The position numbers and the translations under genes were made by a program. The notes beneath the pieces were generated by a model. That model was not told the DNA's origin. It worked only from the letters and a program-made list of their open reading frames with translations, and searched no databases. A stretch of 64,000 nucleotides of DNA from Spirochaetales bacterium (GTDB lineage: Bacteria > Spirochaetota > Spirochaetia > Treponematales > Treponemataceae), in the NCBI GenBank assembly GCA_003252395.1, contig QKEL01000014.1, positions 346,155 through 410,154 on the forward strand. Reading direction: 5' to 3'. Positions 23,383 to 32,403 of this stretch are shown here, in pieces; positions within the stretch are counted from its first letter, which is position 1; every line of letters begins with the position of its first letter.

Positions 23383-26300
23383 ATGAATGGATTAACGATA
23401 CAAGCCGTGAGCGAACGGCGCAGCAAGGCCCCGACCGGCGAATTTACCGATTTCATGGGGGAACCTTTCTATAAAATCTCTAACCATGACGGCATGAGCG
23501 CCTTTTTCATGACCATAGCGAGCGCCTCCGACGTTTGGAACTACGTATGGTCCAACGGCGGCCTCACCGCGGGAAGGATCAATGCCGATCACGCGCTGTT
23601 CCCCTATTACACCGCCGATAAGGTTTCCGACGGCCGTACGATCACCGGTCCCGCCGTCGCGATTCGGGGCAAGGGCGAAGGCGGCACCTGGCTGTGGGAA
23701 CCCTTCGCCGAGCGGGGCCGCGACTCCTGGAAGCTGGAACGGAACGTTTACAAAAACAGCAACGGGTCCAAGCTCTACTTCGAGGAGCGGAACCTGGACC
23801 TGGGCCTCGCCTACCGGTACGGGTGGACTTCCAGCGACCGCTTCGGCCTGGTCCGCCCCGTTACGGTCGTCAACGAGGCCGGCCGCACGACGGAAATCGA
23901 GATACTGGACGGTTGCCGGAATATACTGCCCGCCTGCGTCAGTGCCGCCTTGCAGAACGATAACAGCGTCCTTCTCGACGCCTACAAGAAAACGGACATA
24001 GACCCCGCCTCTTCCCTGGCGATCTTCTCGGTGTCTTCCATCGTCACGGACAAGGCGGAGCCCAGCGAGGGACTCCTCGCCAACGTGGGCTGGTTTTCCT
24101 GCGAGGGAGACGTGTACCTGGACCCCCTCGCCCTGGAAGCGTTCCGCCTCGGCGACCCGCTCCCCGACACGGCCGTATTGAAAGGGCTCAGGCCTTCCCT
24201 CTTCGTCCGGCGCGACCTTTCACTCGCCCCGGGCGCCGCGGAAACGTGGTACCAGGTTCTCGACACGGATTACGACGCCGCCCGCATGGTCTCCCTGGCG
24301 AACCGGCTCGCGGACCGGAAAGCCCTGACGAAGGAAATAATCGCCGACGTGGAGGAGGGAAACCGCCTCCTCGACTCGTACATCGCCGCCGCCGACGGCA
24401 TTCAGGACACCGCGGATATCGCGACCTGCGTGCACCACAAGGCCAACGTGATGTTCAATATCATGCGCGGCGGCTTGCCGGCCGACGGCGACCGCATAAA
24501 CCTGGACGACTTCGCCGCCTTTTGCGAAAACCGAAACCGCAAACACGCGCCCCGGGCGATTCGGGCGGCGGAGAGCCTTCGCCGGGACGATTCCGTCAAT
24601 CCGTCCTACCGGGAAGTGCTCGCAAAGGTACGCGCCACGGGCGACGCCCAGGCGGTGAGACTCTGCCTGGAATACCTGCCCTTCACCTTCTCGCGCCGCC
24701 ACGGCGACCCGAGCCGTCCCTGGAACCGTTTCTCCATCGAGCTCAAGGACTCCCGGGGCAACCGGAAGCTCAATTACCAGGGAAATTGGCGCGACATATT
24801 CCAGAACTGGGAAGCCCTCGCCCTCTCCTGGCCGGTTTTCCTGGAAGGCATGATCGCGAAATTCCTCAACGCCTCCACCGCCGACGGCTTTAACCCGTAC
24901 CGCGTGACCCGCGACGGGATCGATTGGGAGGTGGTGGAACCCGACAATCCCTGGTCGAATATCGGCTACTGGGGCGACCATCAGGTCATCTACCTCGCGA
25001 AGCTTTTGGAATTGCGCAACCGCTTCGAGCGGAAGGAACTGCTCGAAGGGCTTTCCTCCGCGCGCTTCTCCAGCGGAAACGTGCCCTATCGGCTCAAGGG
25101 CCACGCCGAGATCGTCGCGAACCCCCGCTCCACCATCGAGTTCGACTTTGACGCGCACCGCAGGATTGAACGGGAGGAAGCGGAATACGGCACCGACGCG
25201 AAACTCCTTCGCGGGGCCGACGGGGAAGTGACCCTCGTCTCCATGACCGCGAAATTCCTCTCGATTATCTGCGCGAAAATGGCGAGCTACGTGCCGGGGG
25301 GCGGAATCTGGCTCAATACCCAGCGGCCCGAATGGAACGACGCGAACAACGCCCTGGCGGGGTACGGCCTTTCCATGGTCACCCTTTCCTACCTTCGGCG
25401 CTTCCTCGTATTCCTTACCGACCTCTACCGATCCGCGCCCGCGGACGCCTTCGACGTACCCTCCGAAACCGCCGCGTTCTTCCGCGGCCTCGCCGAAACG
25501 TACGCGGGAGCCGACCCCGCGTCGCTTAACGAGCCCCGCTCCCGCCGCGCCTTCGTGGATTCCTGCGGGACCCTTTTCGAGACGGCCCGCGCCTCCCTTT
25601 ACCGGAACGGGTACGCCGCCGAAACCGTCAACCTTTCGCGAGACGAGATCGTCGCGGGCTTTACCGCCTTCCTCGCCCACGCGGAAGCCACGATCGCCGC
25701 GAACCGCCGGAGCGACGGGCTGTACCACGCCTATAACACCCTGGCCATCGCGGGCGACGGGGGCATGAGCGTCGGAACCCTCAACGAAATGCTGGAAGGA
25801 CAGGTCGCCGTACTCTCTTCCGGCCAGCTCGATTCCGCGGAAGCCCTATCCCTGCTGAGGGCGATGAAAAAAAGCGCCCTGTGGCGGGAAGACCAGTACT
25901 CCTATATCCTGTACCCGAACCGGGAACTCCCCCACTTTCTCGCCAAGAACGCCGTCTCGGAGGCGGAAGCGCGGCGCATTCCCCTGCTCGCGGCCATGCT
26001 CGACGCGAAAGACGCCTCGATCGTCGTCAAGGACGAGAACGGACGCTGCCACTTTCATAGCGGGTTCAGGAACGCCGCGCACATGGACCCGGTCTTCGCC
26101 CGCCTCGCTGCCCGTGGCGGCGCGGAAGCGGCGCTCGCGGCCGGGTCACGCGACGCGGTGTACGCGCTCTACGAAAAAACCTTCGACCACCGGAGCTTCA
26201 CCGGCCGATCCGGCACCTTTTACGCCTATGAAGGGCTCGGGAGCATCTACTGGCACATGGTGGCGAAGCTCATGCTGGCGGTACAGGAATACGCCCTCGC

Positions 26301-26799
26301 CGAAAGCGATCCCGCCGTCCGAAAGGAGCTCGCAGAGGCTTACTACGATATCCGAAAGGGGATCGGCTTCAACAAGACGCCGACCGAATACGGCGCCTTC
26401 CCGACCGACCCCTACTCCCATACGCCAGCCGGACAGGGCGCGAAGCAGCCGGGCATGACCGGACAGGTAAAAGAGGAAATCATCACCCGCTGGGGAGAGT
26501 TGGGCCTGCGCGTTCGCGACGGCGCGCTTGAAATTTGGCCAAGCCTTCTCAAGCGATCGGAATTCGGCGCCTCGGGGCGGCTTTCCTTTACGTGGTGCGG
26601 CGTTCCCTTCTCCTATCGGCTCGCGAACCCGGGCGAGGAGCCTTCGGTCTCCATGTACGGCCCCGCGAAACCGGGAAAGCCCGCCGAACCGGTTACCCGC
26701 GCCGGGGGGTCGCTCACGGCCGGGGAATCGCGGTCGATCTTCCTGCACGACGGCTCCATTTCGCGAATCGAGGCGGTCGTGGCTCCCTGCGGCCTGTAA
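23383..26799 (+). CDS. Large (alpha/alpha)6-type glycoside phosphorylase candidate, GH161/GH94-like
   Basis: A 1138-residue protein without signal peptide, so cytoplasmic. Start set by AGGAGG 7 nt before the ATG. The N-terminal 300 residues resemble the beta-supersandwich of GH94-type phosphorylases. The middle carries RPEWNDANNALAGYG, placed like the catalytic WND segment of that clan. The C-terminal part has YEGLGSIYWHMVAKL and GMTGQVKEEIITRWGELG, the kind of segment used for phosphate binding. Size (about 1100-1200) and the beta-1,3-glucan setting fit GH161 beta-1,3-glucan phosphorylases better than 800-residue GH94 enzymes. It would release glucose 1-phosphate from imported laminari-oligosaccharides. 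Confidence 0.6.
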   Translation: MNGLTIQAVSERRSKAPTGEFTDFMGEPFYKISNHDGMSAFFMTIASASDVWNYVWSNGGLTAGRINADHALFPYYTADKVSDGRTITGPAVAIRGKGEGGTWLWEPFAERGRDSWKLERNVYKNSNGSKLYFEERNLDLGLAYRYGWTSSDRFGLVRPVTVVNEAGRTTEIEILDGCRNILPACVSAALQNDNSVLLDAYKKTDIDPASSLAIFSVSSIVTDKAEPSEGLLANVGWFSCEGDVYLDPLALEAFRLGDPLPDTAVLKGLRPSLFVRRDLSLAPGAAETWYQVLDTDYDAARMVSLANRLADRKALTKEIIADVEEGNRLLDSYIAAADGIQDTADIATCVHHKANVMFNIMRGGLPADGDRINLDDFAAFCENRNRKHAPRAIRAAESLRRDDSVNPSYREVLAKVRATGDAQAVRLCLEYLPFTFSRRHGDPSRPWNRFSIELKDSRGNRKLNYQGNWRDIFQNWEALALSWPVFLEGMIAKFLNASTADGFNPYRVTRDGIDWEVVEPDNPWSNIGYWGDHQVIYLAKLLELRNRFERKELLEGLSSARFSSGNVPYRLKGHAEIVANPRSTIEFDFDAHRRIEREEAEYGTDAKLLRGADGEVTLVSMTAKFLSIICAKMASYVPGGGIWLNTQRPEWNDANNALAGYGLSMVTLSYLRRFLVFLTDLYRSAPADAFDVPSETAAFFRGLAETYAGADPASLNEPRSRRAFVDSCGTLFETARASLYRNGYAAETVNLSRDEIVAGFTAFLAHAEATIAANRRSDGLYHAYNTLAIAGDGGMSVGTLNEMLEGQVAVLSSGQLDSAEALSLLRAMKKSALWREDQYSYILYPNRELPHFLAKNAVSEAEARRIPLLAAMLDAKDASIVVKDENGRCHFHSGFRNAAHMDPVFARLAARGGAEAALAAGSRDAVYALYEKTFDHRSFTGRSGTFYAYEGLGSIYWHMVAKLMLAVQEYALAESDPAVRKELAEAYYDIRKGIGFNKTPTEYGAFPTDPYSHTPAGQGAKQPGMTGQVKEEIITRWGELGLRVRDGALEIWPSLLKRSEFGASGRLSFTWCGVPFSYRLANPGEEPSVSMYGPAKPGKPAEPVTRAGGSLTAGESRSIFLHDGSISRIEAVVAPCGL

Positions 26800-26818
26800 A
26801 AGAAACGGGCAAATCGGG

Positions 26819-26824
26819 TATACT
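26819..26824 (+). promoter_or_regulatory. -10 box of the HAD gene, apparently leaderless
   Basis: TATACT ends exactly 6 nt before the ATG at 26831; no Shine-Dalgarno. Confidence 0.55.
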
Positions 26825-26830
26825 TGGCCC

Positions 26831-27493
26831 ATGATCCGCCATCTTTTGCTTGATTTGGACAACACCCTCTATCCCGCCTCCGGCGGGATGGACGAGGGGA
26901 TAACCCGGCGCATGATCGGCTACGTGGCTTCCTGGCTGGGAGTTCCGGCCGACGAGGCGGTCAAGCGCCGGATAGAGGGGCTTCCGGGCTACGGAACCAC
27001 CCTGGAATGGCTGAAGGCCGAGCACGGACTGCGGGACGAGCAAGACTATTTCGACAAGGTGCATCCCGAGTCCGAGATCGACGAATTGCAAAAGGACCCC
27101 GCGCTTCGGGATTACCTTCTCGGGCTCGGCCTCCCCATGACCCTTCTCACGAACGCGCCCATGAGTCACGCCCAACGGCTTCTCCGCTTTTTCAATATCG
27201 AGGACGTTTTCCTGGGGGTTTTCGACGTTACCTACCACAAGGGCAAGGGGAAACCGCACCCCTCCAGCTTCCTCGACACCCTTGCCGCGGTCGGCCACTC
27301 GGTGGAAGACACCCTATTCGTGGACGACCACCCAAAATACGTCCGCGGCTACCGGGCCATCGGCGGGCAGGCCGCGTTGGTGGACGAAAAGGATCGCTTC
27401 GCCGATTTGGCCCGGGACGAGGGCTTTTATCGCATCAAATCCATCTATGGCCTTCGCGCGCTCCTCGTCGAACGGGGAATTCTCGATTCTTGA
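26831..27493 (+). CDS. HAD-superfamily hydrolase, pyrimidine 5'-nucleotidase-like
   Basis: A 220-residue HAD phosphatase. Motif I DLDNTLYP, motif II LLTNAP, motif III Lys in HKGKGKPHPSSF and motif IV FVDDHPKYV are all present, and the small alpha-helical cap between I and II is of the SDT1/PHM8 (pyrimidine 5'-nucleotidase) type. It probably dephosphorylates a nucleotide or small phosphoester in the cytoplasm. It starts 31 nt after the phosphorylase gene but has its own -10 box; a functional link to glucose 1-phosphate is not shown. Confidence 0.85.
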   Translation: MIRHLLLDLDNTLYPASGGMDEGITRRMIGYVASWLGVPADEAVKRRIEGLPGYGTTLEWLKAEHGLRDEQDYFDKVHPESEIDELQKDPALRDYLLGLGLPMTLLTNAPMSHAQRLLRFFNIEDVFLGVFDVTYHKGKGKPHPSSFLDTLAAVGHSVEDTLFVDDHPKYVRGYRAIGGQAALVDEKDRFADLARDEGFYRIKSIYGLRALLVERGILDS

Positions 27494-27565
27494 CACCCCC
27501 GGTCCAACGGGGTAAAACTGTTTATCGCTTCCCCTCGGGGAAAGTTGCGTCTTACGGAGATCCGA

Positions 27566-28453
27566 ATGAACCCGAATTCCCTGGCCGGCAAGTACGGCTA
27601 CCTGTTTCCGGAACTGGAGCGCCTTTCCCGCGCCCAAAACGTCATAACCGAAGAAAACGTCCTTCAGCCCGCGAACGAGGGCATCAGAAAGCACATGGAC
27701 GCCATGTGCGGCGAGCATATGCTCCCGGGCTCGGAATTCCGCGGCCTCGAGCACGCCGCCCAATTCCTCGAGGCGATACAATCGGGGAAACGCGGCATTA
27801 TCCTCATGGAACACTACAGCAACTTTGACCTTCCCGGGCTCATGTGGCTCCTGGAACGGAGCGGGCCGGTGGGCAAGGAGCTTGCCTCCCGGATAATCGC
27901 CATGTCGGGCATGAAGCTCAATGAGGAAAACCCCTACGTATCGGCCTTCGCCGAGGCCTATTCCCGCATTATCATCTATCCGAGCCGCTCCCTCGCCGCC
28001 ATTACCGACCCAGAGCAGTATAAAGCCGAGGAACGGCGTAGCCGGGTTATCAACCTCGCCTCAATGCGCGCCCTTGACCGCGTCCGCAAGGAAGGGCAAG
28101 CCGTGCTGGTGTTCCCCTCGGGAACGCGCTACCGCCCGGGAAAGCCGGAAACCAAGAAAGGCGTGCGCGAGATCGACTCCTATATCCGCCTTTCGGACGT
28201 GATGATGCTCGTATCCATTAACGGCAATTGCCTCCGCTTTTCGGAAGACCCGAAAGACATGCTCAACGACGTGCTTTTCCACGACAAGGTGATCATGACC
28301 GCCAGTCCGGTATACCAGTGCGACGCGTTCCGCGCGGAAGCGCGCGCCTGGGCGGGAGAGGACGCGGAGGATAAAAAGCAAATCGTGGTGGATTACGTCA
28401 TGGATCGACTCGAGAAGATGCACGAGGAAAACGAGAAAGGACGCCTCGACTAA
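27566..28453 (+). CDS. PlsC-like glycerol-phosphate acyltransferase
   Basis: A 295-residue acyltransferase of the glycerolipid type. The catalytic H-x4-D box is MEHYSNFD (residues about 87-94). The second block VLVFPSGTRY corresponds to the usual FPEGTR, with Ser in place of Glu, which may alter acceptor binding. It lacks clear transmembrane helices and is longer than standard PlsC, more like soluble GPAT-type enzymes. The start is chosen by CGGAG 7 nt upstream. It overlaps the convergent GGDEF gene by 4 nt. Confidence 0.78.
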   Translation: MNPNSLAGKYGYLFPELERLSRAQNVITEENVLQPANEGIRKHMDAMCGEHMLPGSEFRGLEHAAQFLEAIQSGKRGIILMEHYSNFDLPGLMWLLERSGPVGKELASRIIAMSGMKLNEENPYVSAFAEAYSRIIIYPSRSLAAITDPEQYKAEERRSRVINLASMRALDRVRKEGQAVLVFPSGTRYRPGKPETKKGVREIDSYIRLSDVMMLVSINGNCLRFSEDPKDMLNDVLFHDKVIMTASPVYQCDAFRAEARAWAGEDAEDKKQIVVDYVMDRLEKMHEENEKGRLD

Positions 28454-29694
28454 CGGCGTTCCGAGCCGGGCGGCGGGTCTTCCCAAAAGACGACTCGGTC
28501 CCGGCCTGCCCGTTTCGCCCGGTACATGGCCTCGTCGCTTTTCGCGAGAAGGTCCATAAACGCCTCCTCGTCGGCCGTGACCGGCCGGCCATGGGCGACT
28601 CCGGCGCTGACGGTGTAGGAAAAATCGAGCTGTTCCGGGAACTTTGAGCCCCGAACCGCCTCGAGCATGCGTTCCGCCACGGTAGCGGCCCCTTCGCGAC
28701 CGGTTCTCGGCAGGAAGATCACGAATTCCTCGCCGCCGTACCGGCAGCAGAGGTCTAGGGGCCGAATTCCCAGGCGCAAAAGGGCGGAAAAGTCGCGGAG
28801 AACCGCGTCGCCGAACCGGTGCCCCCATTTATCGTTGATTTTCTTAAACCCGTCCAAATCCAAAAACACGAACGCGACCTCATCGCCGTTCCGCGCGCAG
28901 TCGGCGAATTCTTCCCGCCCCCGCTCGAAAAAATGCCTTCGGTTATAGAGCTCGGTCAGCGGGTCCCGTATGGCCATTTCCGCGATTCGACGGTCCGTCG
29001 CTTCCTTGGAAAGGATCAGGATCCCGGTTCCTCCGGACAGGGTAAGAATGACCAGGGCGATCCGGAAAATGTCCTGGGCGATGGACTCCCGGAAAAGGCT
29101 CACCGGAAACGGGTCGGCCCCGCCGATAGCCCAACCGACCGCGGCCGCATACATGCAAAAGGCCGAAATTCCCACGAACTTGCGGATGGTGGCGGAAGAA
29201 AGGCCGGCAAGGCACACGGGGCCGATTACGCAGCCGGCGATGAGTATGGGAAGGGATACGAGCGCGAAGGTCACGGACAGGATCGAGCCAACGAGGATCC
29301 GGGAGACGGAGAAAAGGACGGCGCCGACCAGCATAAGGTCGGTCGAGGCCATTCTCAGCCTTTTTTTCCTTTCGCCGGGCATATCCGTGATAAAAAGAAG
29401 GGCGTCCGATTCGGCGAAGAGGCCGGCGAGGGCCAACAAGCCGCCGACAATTAAAAACGCGCGGTTCCGCTCCGCCTGGAATACGAGCAGGCAGCACCAG
29501 CCCAGGGCTTGGATACCCCGGGCAACGGCGAATTTCCTTAAGAAAACCCCGTTCGGGCCGAAATTCGCCGTTTTATCCATGACCACATACGACAAAACCA
29601 GGACGAATAGGGCCGCGTTTCCCCAAAAGAGCATTACCAAGGCCGCATGATCTTCCATAGTCACGAGAGACCGCAGTATTTCTACCATGGACAT
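28450..29694 (-). CDS. Membrane diguanylate cyclase (GGDEF)
   Basis: A 414-residue protein with about seven hydrophobic helices in the first 235 residues, then a GGDEF domain (about 245-405). The active site is RYGGEEF and the product-inhibition I-site RPLD lies five residues before it, so it should make cyclic di-GMP from GTP with feedback control. DPLTELYNRRHF marks the domain start. TATAAT ends 6 nt before the first ATG, suggesting leaderless mRNA; a second in-frame ATG follows two codons later. The adjacent GGDEF gene is a tandem paralogue. Confidence 0.9.
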   Translation of the reverse strand: MSMVEILRSLVTMEDHAALVMLFWGNAALFVLVLSYVVMDKTANFGPNGVFLRKFAVARGIQALGWCCLLVFQAERNRAFLIVGGLLALAGLFAESDALLFITDMPGERKKRLRMASTDLMLVGAVLFSVSRILVGSILSVTFALVSLPILIAGCVIGPVCLAGLSSATIRKFVGISAFCMYAAAVGWAIGGADPFPVSLFRESIAQDIFRIALVILTLSGGTGILILSKEATDRRIAEMAIRDPLTELYNRRHFFERGREEFADCARNGDEVAFVFLDLDGFKKINDKWGHRFGDAVLRDFSALLRLGIRPLDLCCRYGGEEFVIFLPRTGREGAATVAERMLEAVRGSKFPEQLDFSYTVSAGVAHGRPVTADEEAFMDLLAKSDEAMYRAKRAGRDRVVFWEDPPPGSERR

Positions 29695-29700
29695 GCTTCC

Positions 29701-29706
29701 ATTATA
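29701..29706 (-). promoter_or_regulatory. -10 box of the downstream GGDEF gene, apparently leaderless
   Basis: TATAAT on the minus strand, exactly 6 nt before the ATG at 29694. It lies immediately past the stop of the preceding GGDEF paralogue. Confidence 0.55.
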
Positions 29707-29712
29707 CGCGCT

Positions 29713-30924
29713 TTACGGGGCATTCGCATTCTCGAAAAAAATAAATCGGTCCCGACCGGCGCCCTTCGCCGTATACAGGGCCGTATCCGCGCAATCGATA
29801 ACGCGCAACAACTCGTCCACGGAGTCCCGTCCCGGAACGCCCACGTGTATCCCGGCGCTTACGGTGTAGGAAAACGTCGGATGGGCCGAAAAGCGGGATT
29901 GCCGCACTAGCTCCAGAATCCTGCCCACGGTGGCGGCCGACGCTTCCCGGCCCGCGCCGGGGAGCAGAAGGAGAAATTCCTCGCCGCCGTACCGGCAGGA
30001 ACGATCGAGGGGCCGAAGGTTCAGTCGCAGGACCGAGGCGAAATCGCGAAGCACGGTATCGCCGAAATGATGGCCAAAGGTATCGTTAATTTCCTTGAAA
30101 TGGTCGATATCGAGAAAAACCATTCCCATTTCCCGTTTCTCCCTGAGTGCGTCCCGAAACGTATTCCGCGCCTCTTCCATGAAATACCGTCGGTTATGCA
30201 GCCCGGTCAGGGGGTCGCGAAAGGCGAGCTCAACGATGCGTCGGTCCGCGTCCTGTTTCGTGAGGAGTAGGATGCCCATGCCGCCGATCATGGTCACTTC
30301 CACGAAGAGGATCTTCACCAGGTCCGAGAGAAGCCACGGGGAGATAAAGCGGGGAAGGCCCGGAAAAACCAGCTGCGCCGCCCCCATAATCATGACCAGT
30401 ATCAACACGCCATAACCCAAGCCGATGGCGGTCTGGAGGGGCGAGAGCCGAACGCGAAGCAGGGAGATGGGGCCGGGCAGAAGTATGACCAAAAACGCAA
30501 GCAGCCCGATGAGCAGAATCCGTCCATCGTTCTTGGCGAGAAAAACATACGAGAAAAGCAAGCCGAGAACGCCGGCCGCCGCAAGGGAATCCACGAACCG
30601 CCGGACGAAACGCCGCGGGGTTACCGAAAGAAAGAATAAGGTTCTCGTTTCTATATAGAGGCCGCCAAAGAGGGCGGCCAACCCGAGCAGCATGGCCTTC
30701 ATGCCCGGTTTCGGGCTTATGACGATAAAAAGGCACCAGGCGACGGTTTGGGCGATTCGGGCAAGGGTAAACTGTCGGAGAACCTTCCGGTTTCTTTCGT
30801 CCTTGAGGTGGAATACGTAGGAAACCAGAAGGCACAACACCGTCAGGTTCGCCCAAAAAAGGAGAACCAGCACGGTTCTTATGTCCGAGACAAAAAACTG
30901 ACTCAACGGGAAAGGTCCTTCCAT
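29713..30924 (-). CDS. Membrane diguanylate cyclase (GGDEF), paralogue
   Basis: A 403-residue twin of the next gene: the same run of about seven N-terminal helices (residues 15-235), then GGDEF starting DPLTGLHNRRYFM, I-site RPLD, active site RYGGEEF. Shared landmarks such as the TVSAG and GAGRDRF-type segments show a tandem duplication. The start MEGPFPLSQF is chosen because TATACT lies exactly 6 nt before it; a longer frame runs through the promoter. Neither membrane sensor matches a domain I know. Confidence 0.9.
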   Translation of the reverse strand: MEGPFPLSQFFVSDIRTVLVLLFWANLTVLCLLVSYVFHLKDERNRKVLRQFTLARIAQTVAWCLFIVISPKPGMKAMLLGLAALFGGLYIETRTLFFLSVTPRRFVRRFVDSLAAAGVLGLLFSYVFLAKNDGRILLIGLLAFLVILLPGPISLLRVRLSPLQTAIGLGYGVLILVMIMGAAQLVFPGLPRFISPWLLSDLVKILFVEVTMIGGMGILLLTKQDADRRIVELAFRDPLTGLHNRRYFMEEARNTFRDALREKREMGMVFLDIDHFKEINDTFGHHFGDTVLRDFASVLRLNLRPLDRSCRYGGEEFLLLLPGAGREASAATVGRILELVRQSRFSAHPTFSYTVSAGIHVGVPGRDSVDELLRVIDCADTALYTAKGAGRDRFIFFENANAP

Positions 30925-30930
30925 ACCTCC

Positions 30931-30936
30931 AGTATA
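30931..30936 (-). promoter_or_regulatory. -10 box of the upstream GGDEF gene, apparently leaderless
   Basis: TATACT on the minus strand, 6 nt before the ATG at 30924. The GGAGGT in the gap abuts the ATG and is too close to act as a ribosome site. Confidence 0.5.
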
Positions 30937-30962
30937 GACCAAACCCTTCCGGTAGCGCCAAC

Positions 30963-32291
30963 TCAGGCTTTCGCGACTCTCCTGCACCGGGCCGCGGCGG
31001 CATGGGCCACCAGGCCTTCCGCCTCGGCCATGAGCTCGGCGGCCTTTAGGGAGGCGTCCACGCCCTTTCCGTCGGCGGTACGGAGCGTCGTGACCGTTTT
31101 CAGGAAATTCCGGACCGAAAGCCCGCCGGTAAAGCGCGCCGTTCCCACGGTAGGCAGGGTGTGATTGAGCCCGGCCGCGTAGTCGCCCAGCACCTCCGCG
31201 GCGCCGTGCCCGACGAAGAGGGACCCGAAGTTATGGACGGCACGGGCAACCCCGTCCCGGTCCGGCCCCGGATCGAGGGCCAACTCCAGGTGCTCCGGGG
31301 CCTTCCGGTTCGCGATCTCCACGGCGGCGTCCAAATCCGGCACGATGACGGCGAAGCTCTTGGCGAGGCTCGCGCGGGCAGCGGCGTCCGGGGGAAGCGG
31401 TTCGATACGCCGTTCCAGCTCGGCGCGAACCGACTGCGCGAGGGCGGTATCGACGGTCACGAGGATCGCCTGGGCGTCCGCGTCGTGCTCGGCCTGGGCC
31501 AGAAGGTCGGCGGCCACCCATTCGGCATGGGCCGAAGAGTCGGCGATCACCATCACCTCGGAGGGGCCCGCCACCAGATCGATCCCGACCTCGCCGAAGG
31601 CCAGGCGCTTCGCCTCGGTCACGTACCGGTTTCCCGGCCCGACGATTACGTCGACCTTCGGTACCGTTTCCGTGCCGTAGGCGAGGGCGGCTATAGCCTG
31701 GGGGCCGCCCAGGGCAAACACGCGAGTTGCCCCGCAGAGCTGGGCAGCGGCGAGAATTCTCCATTCCACGGCGGGGAGAGCGGGCGAATCGGGATGGGGA
31801 ACGGGGGGGCTCACGAGCACGATTTCCCCTACCCCGGCGGCCTTGGCCGGGCATACAGTCATGATTACGCTCGAAATGAGGGGAAACCGCCCGGCGGGAA
31901 CGTAGGCGCCCGCCCGCGACACCGGAACCGTACGTTGCCCCGTGAAAAGGCCGGGGGAGAGTTCGGTCTCGAAATCGCTAAACGAGGCGCGCTGGAGGGA
32001 GGCGAAACGGAGCGCGAGGTCACGGGAAAGGCACAGGGACTCGTACAGTTCGGGAGCCTCCCGGACCAGCCGTGCTACCGCCGCGACCCGATCCTCCTCG
32101 GATATCTCAAAGGTAAGGGGGTTGGCCCGGTCGTATTTCGCGGCCGCCTCGCGCACCGCGGCGTCGCCCCGTTTCCGTACCGAATCCATTATAACCGGCA
32201 CGCCCTCCAGGCCATCGGCGTGTCGCTGAACGGACCAATAGGAATCGGGAATGGAATCGGCGGCGAGTATCGGAAAGGTCTTGTCATCCAT
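30963..32291 (-). CDS. hisD: Histidinol dehydrogenase
   Basis: A 442-residue enzyme for the last two steps of histidine synthesis, histidinol to histidine with two NAD. Recognisable blocks are AGAYVPAGRFPL, VGPGNRYVTEAKR, GPSEVMVIADSSAH with AADLLAQAEHD (Zn and catalytic region), and LNHTLPTVGTARFTGGLSVRNF near the end. It is separated from the other his genes by two small unrelated genes and is divergently transcribed from them. TATACT lies 10 nt before the ATG with GGAGA between. A 37-bp palindrome covers its -35 region. Confidence 0.96.
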   Translation of the reverse strand: MDDKTFPILAADSIPDSYWSVQRHADGLEGVPVIMDSVRKRGDAAVREAAAKYDRANPLTFEISEEDRVAAVARLVREAPELYESLCLSRDLALRFASLQRASFSDFETELSPGLFTGQRTVPVSRAGAYVPAGRFPLISSVIMTVCPAKAAGVGEIVLVSPPVPHPDSPALPAVEWRILAAAQLCGATRVFALGGPQAIAALAYGTETVPKVDVIVGPGNRYVTEAKRLAFGEVGIDLVAGPSEVMVIADSSAHAEWVAADLLAQAEHDADAQAILVTVDTALAQSVRAELERRIEPLPPDAAARASLAKSFAVIVPDLDAAVEIANRKAPEHLELALDPGPDRDGVARAVHNFGSLFVGHGAAEVLGDYAAGLNHTLPTVGTARFTGGLSVRNFLKTVTTLRTADGKGVDASLKAAELMAEAEGLVAHAAAARCRRVAKA

Positions 32292-32310
32292 GGCTGTCTC
32301 CAGTATATTG

Positions 32311-32347
32311 AATTTACTAAATCAGTAATTTACTGATTTAGTAAATT
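32311..32347. promoter_or_regulatory. 37-bp perfect palindrome between hisD and a divergent gene (operator)
   Basis: Two 18-bp arms (TTACTGATTTAGTAAATT and its complement) around one base. Inside, the unit TTACT-n5-AGTAA occurs twice at a 16-bp period, and a third TTACT half-site follows at 32346. It overlaps the -35 region of hisD (-10 at 32302-32307) and lies 57 bp before the next gene's start. It probably binds a dimeric repressor cooperatively. Confidence 0.75.
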
Positions 32348-32403
32348 ACTGATGCACTTGACAACGAAACAACGGGCTCACGAGGCATCAGCAAGGAGCG
32401 TCT

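Noticed and set aside
32311..32355. Periodic TTACT repeats as a CRISPR or satellite
   Set aside because: Only three half-sites in 37-45 bp, arranged as dyads without spacers, which fits an operator.
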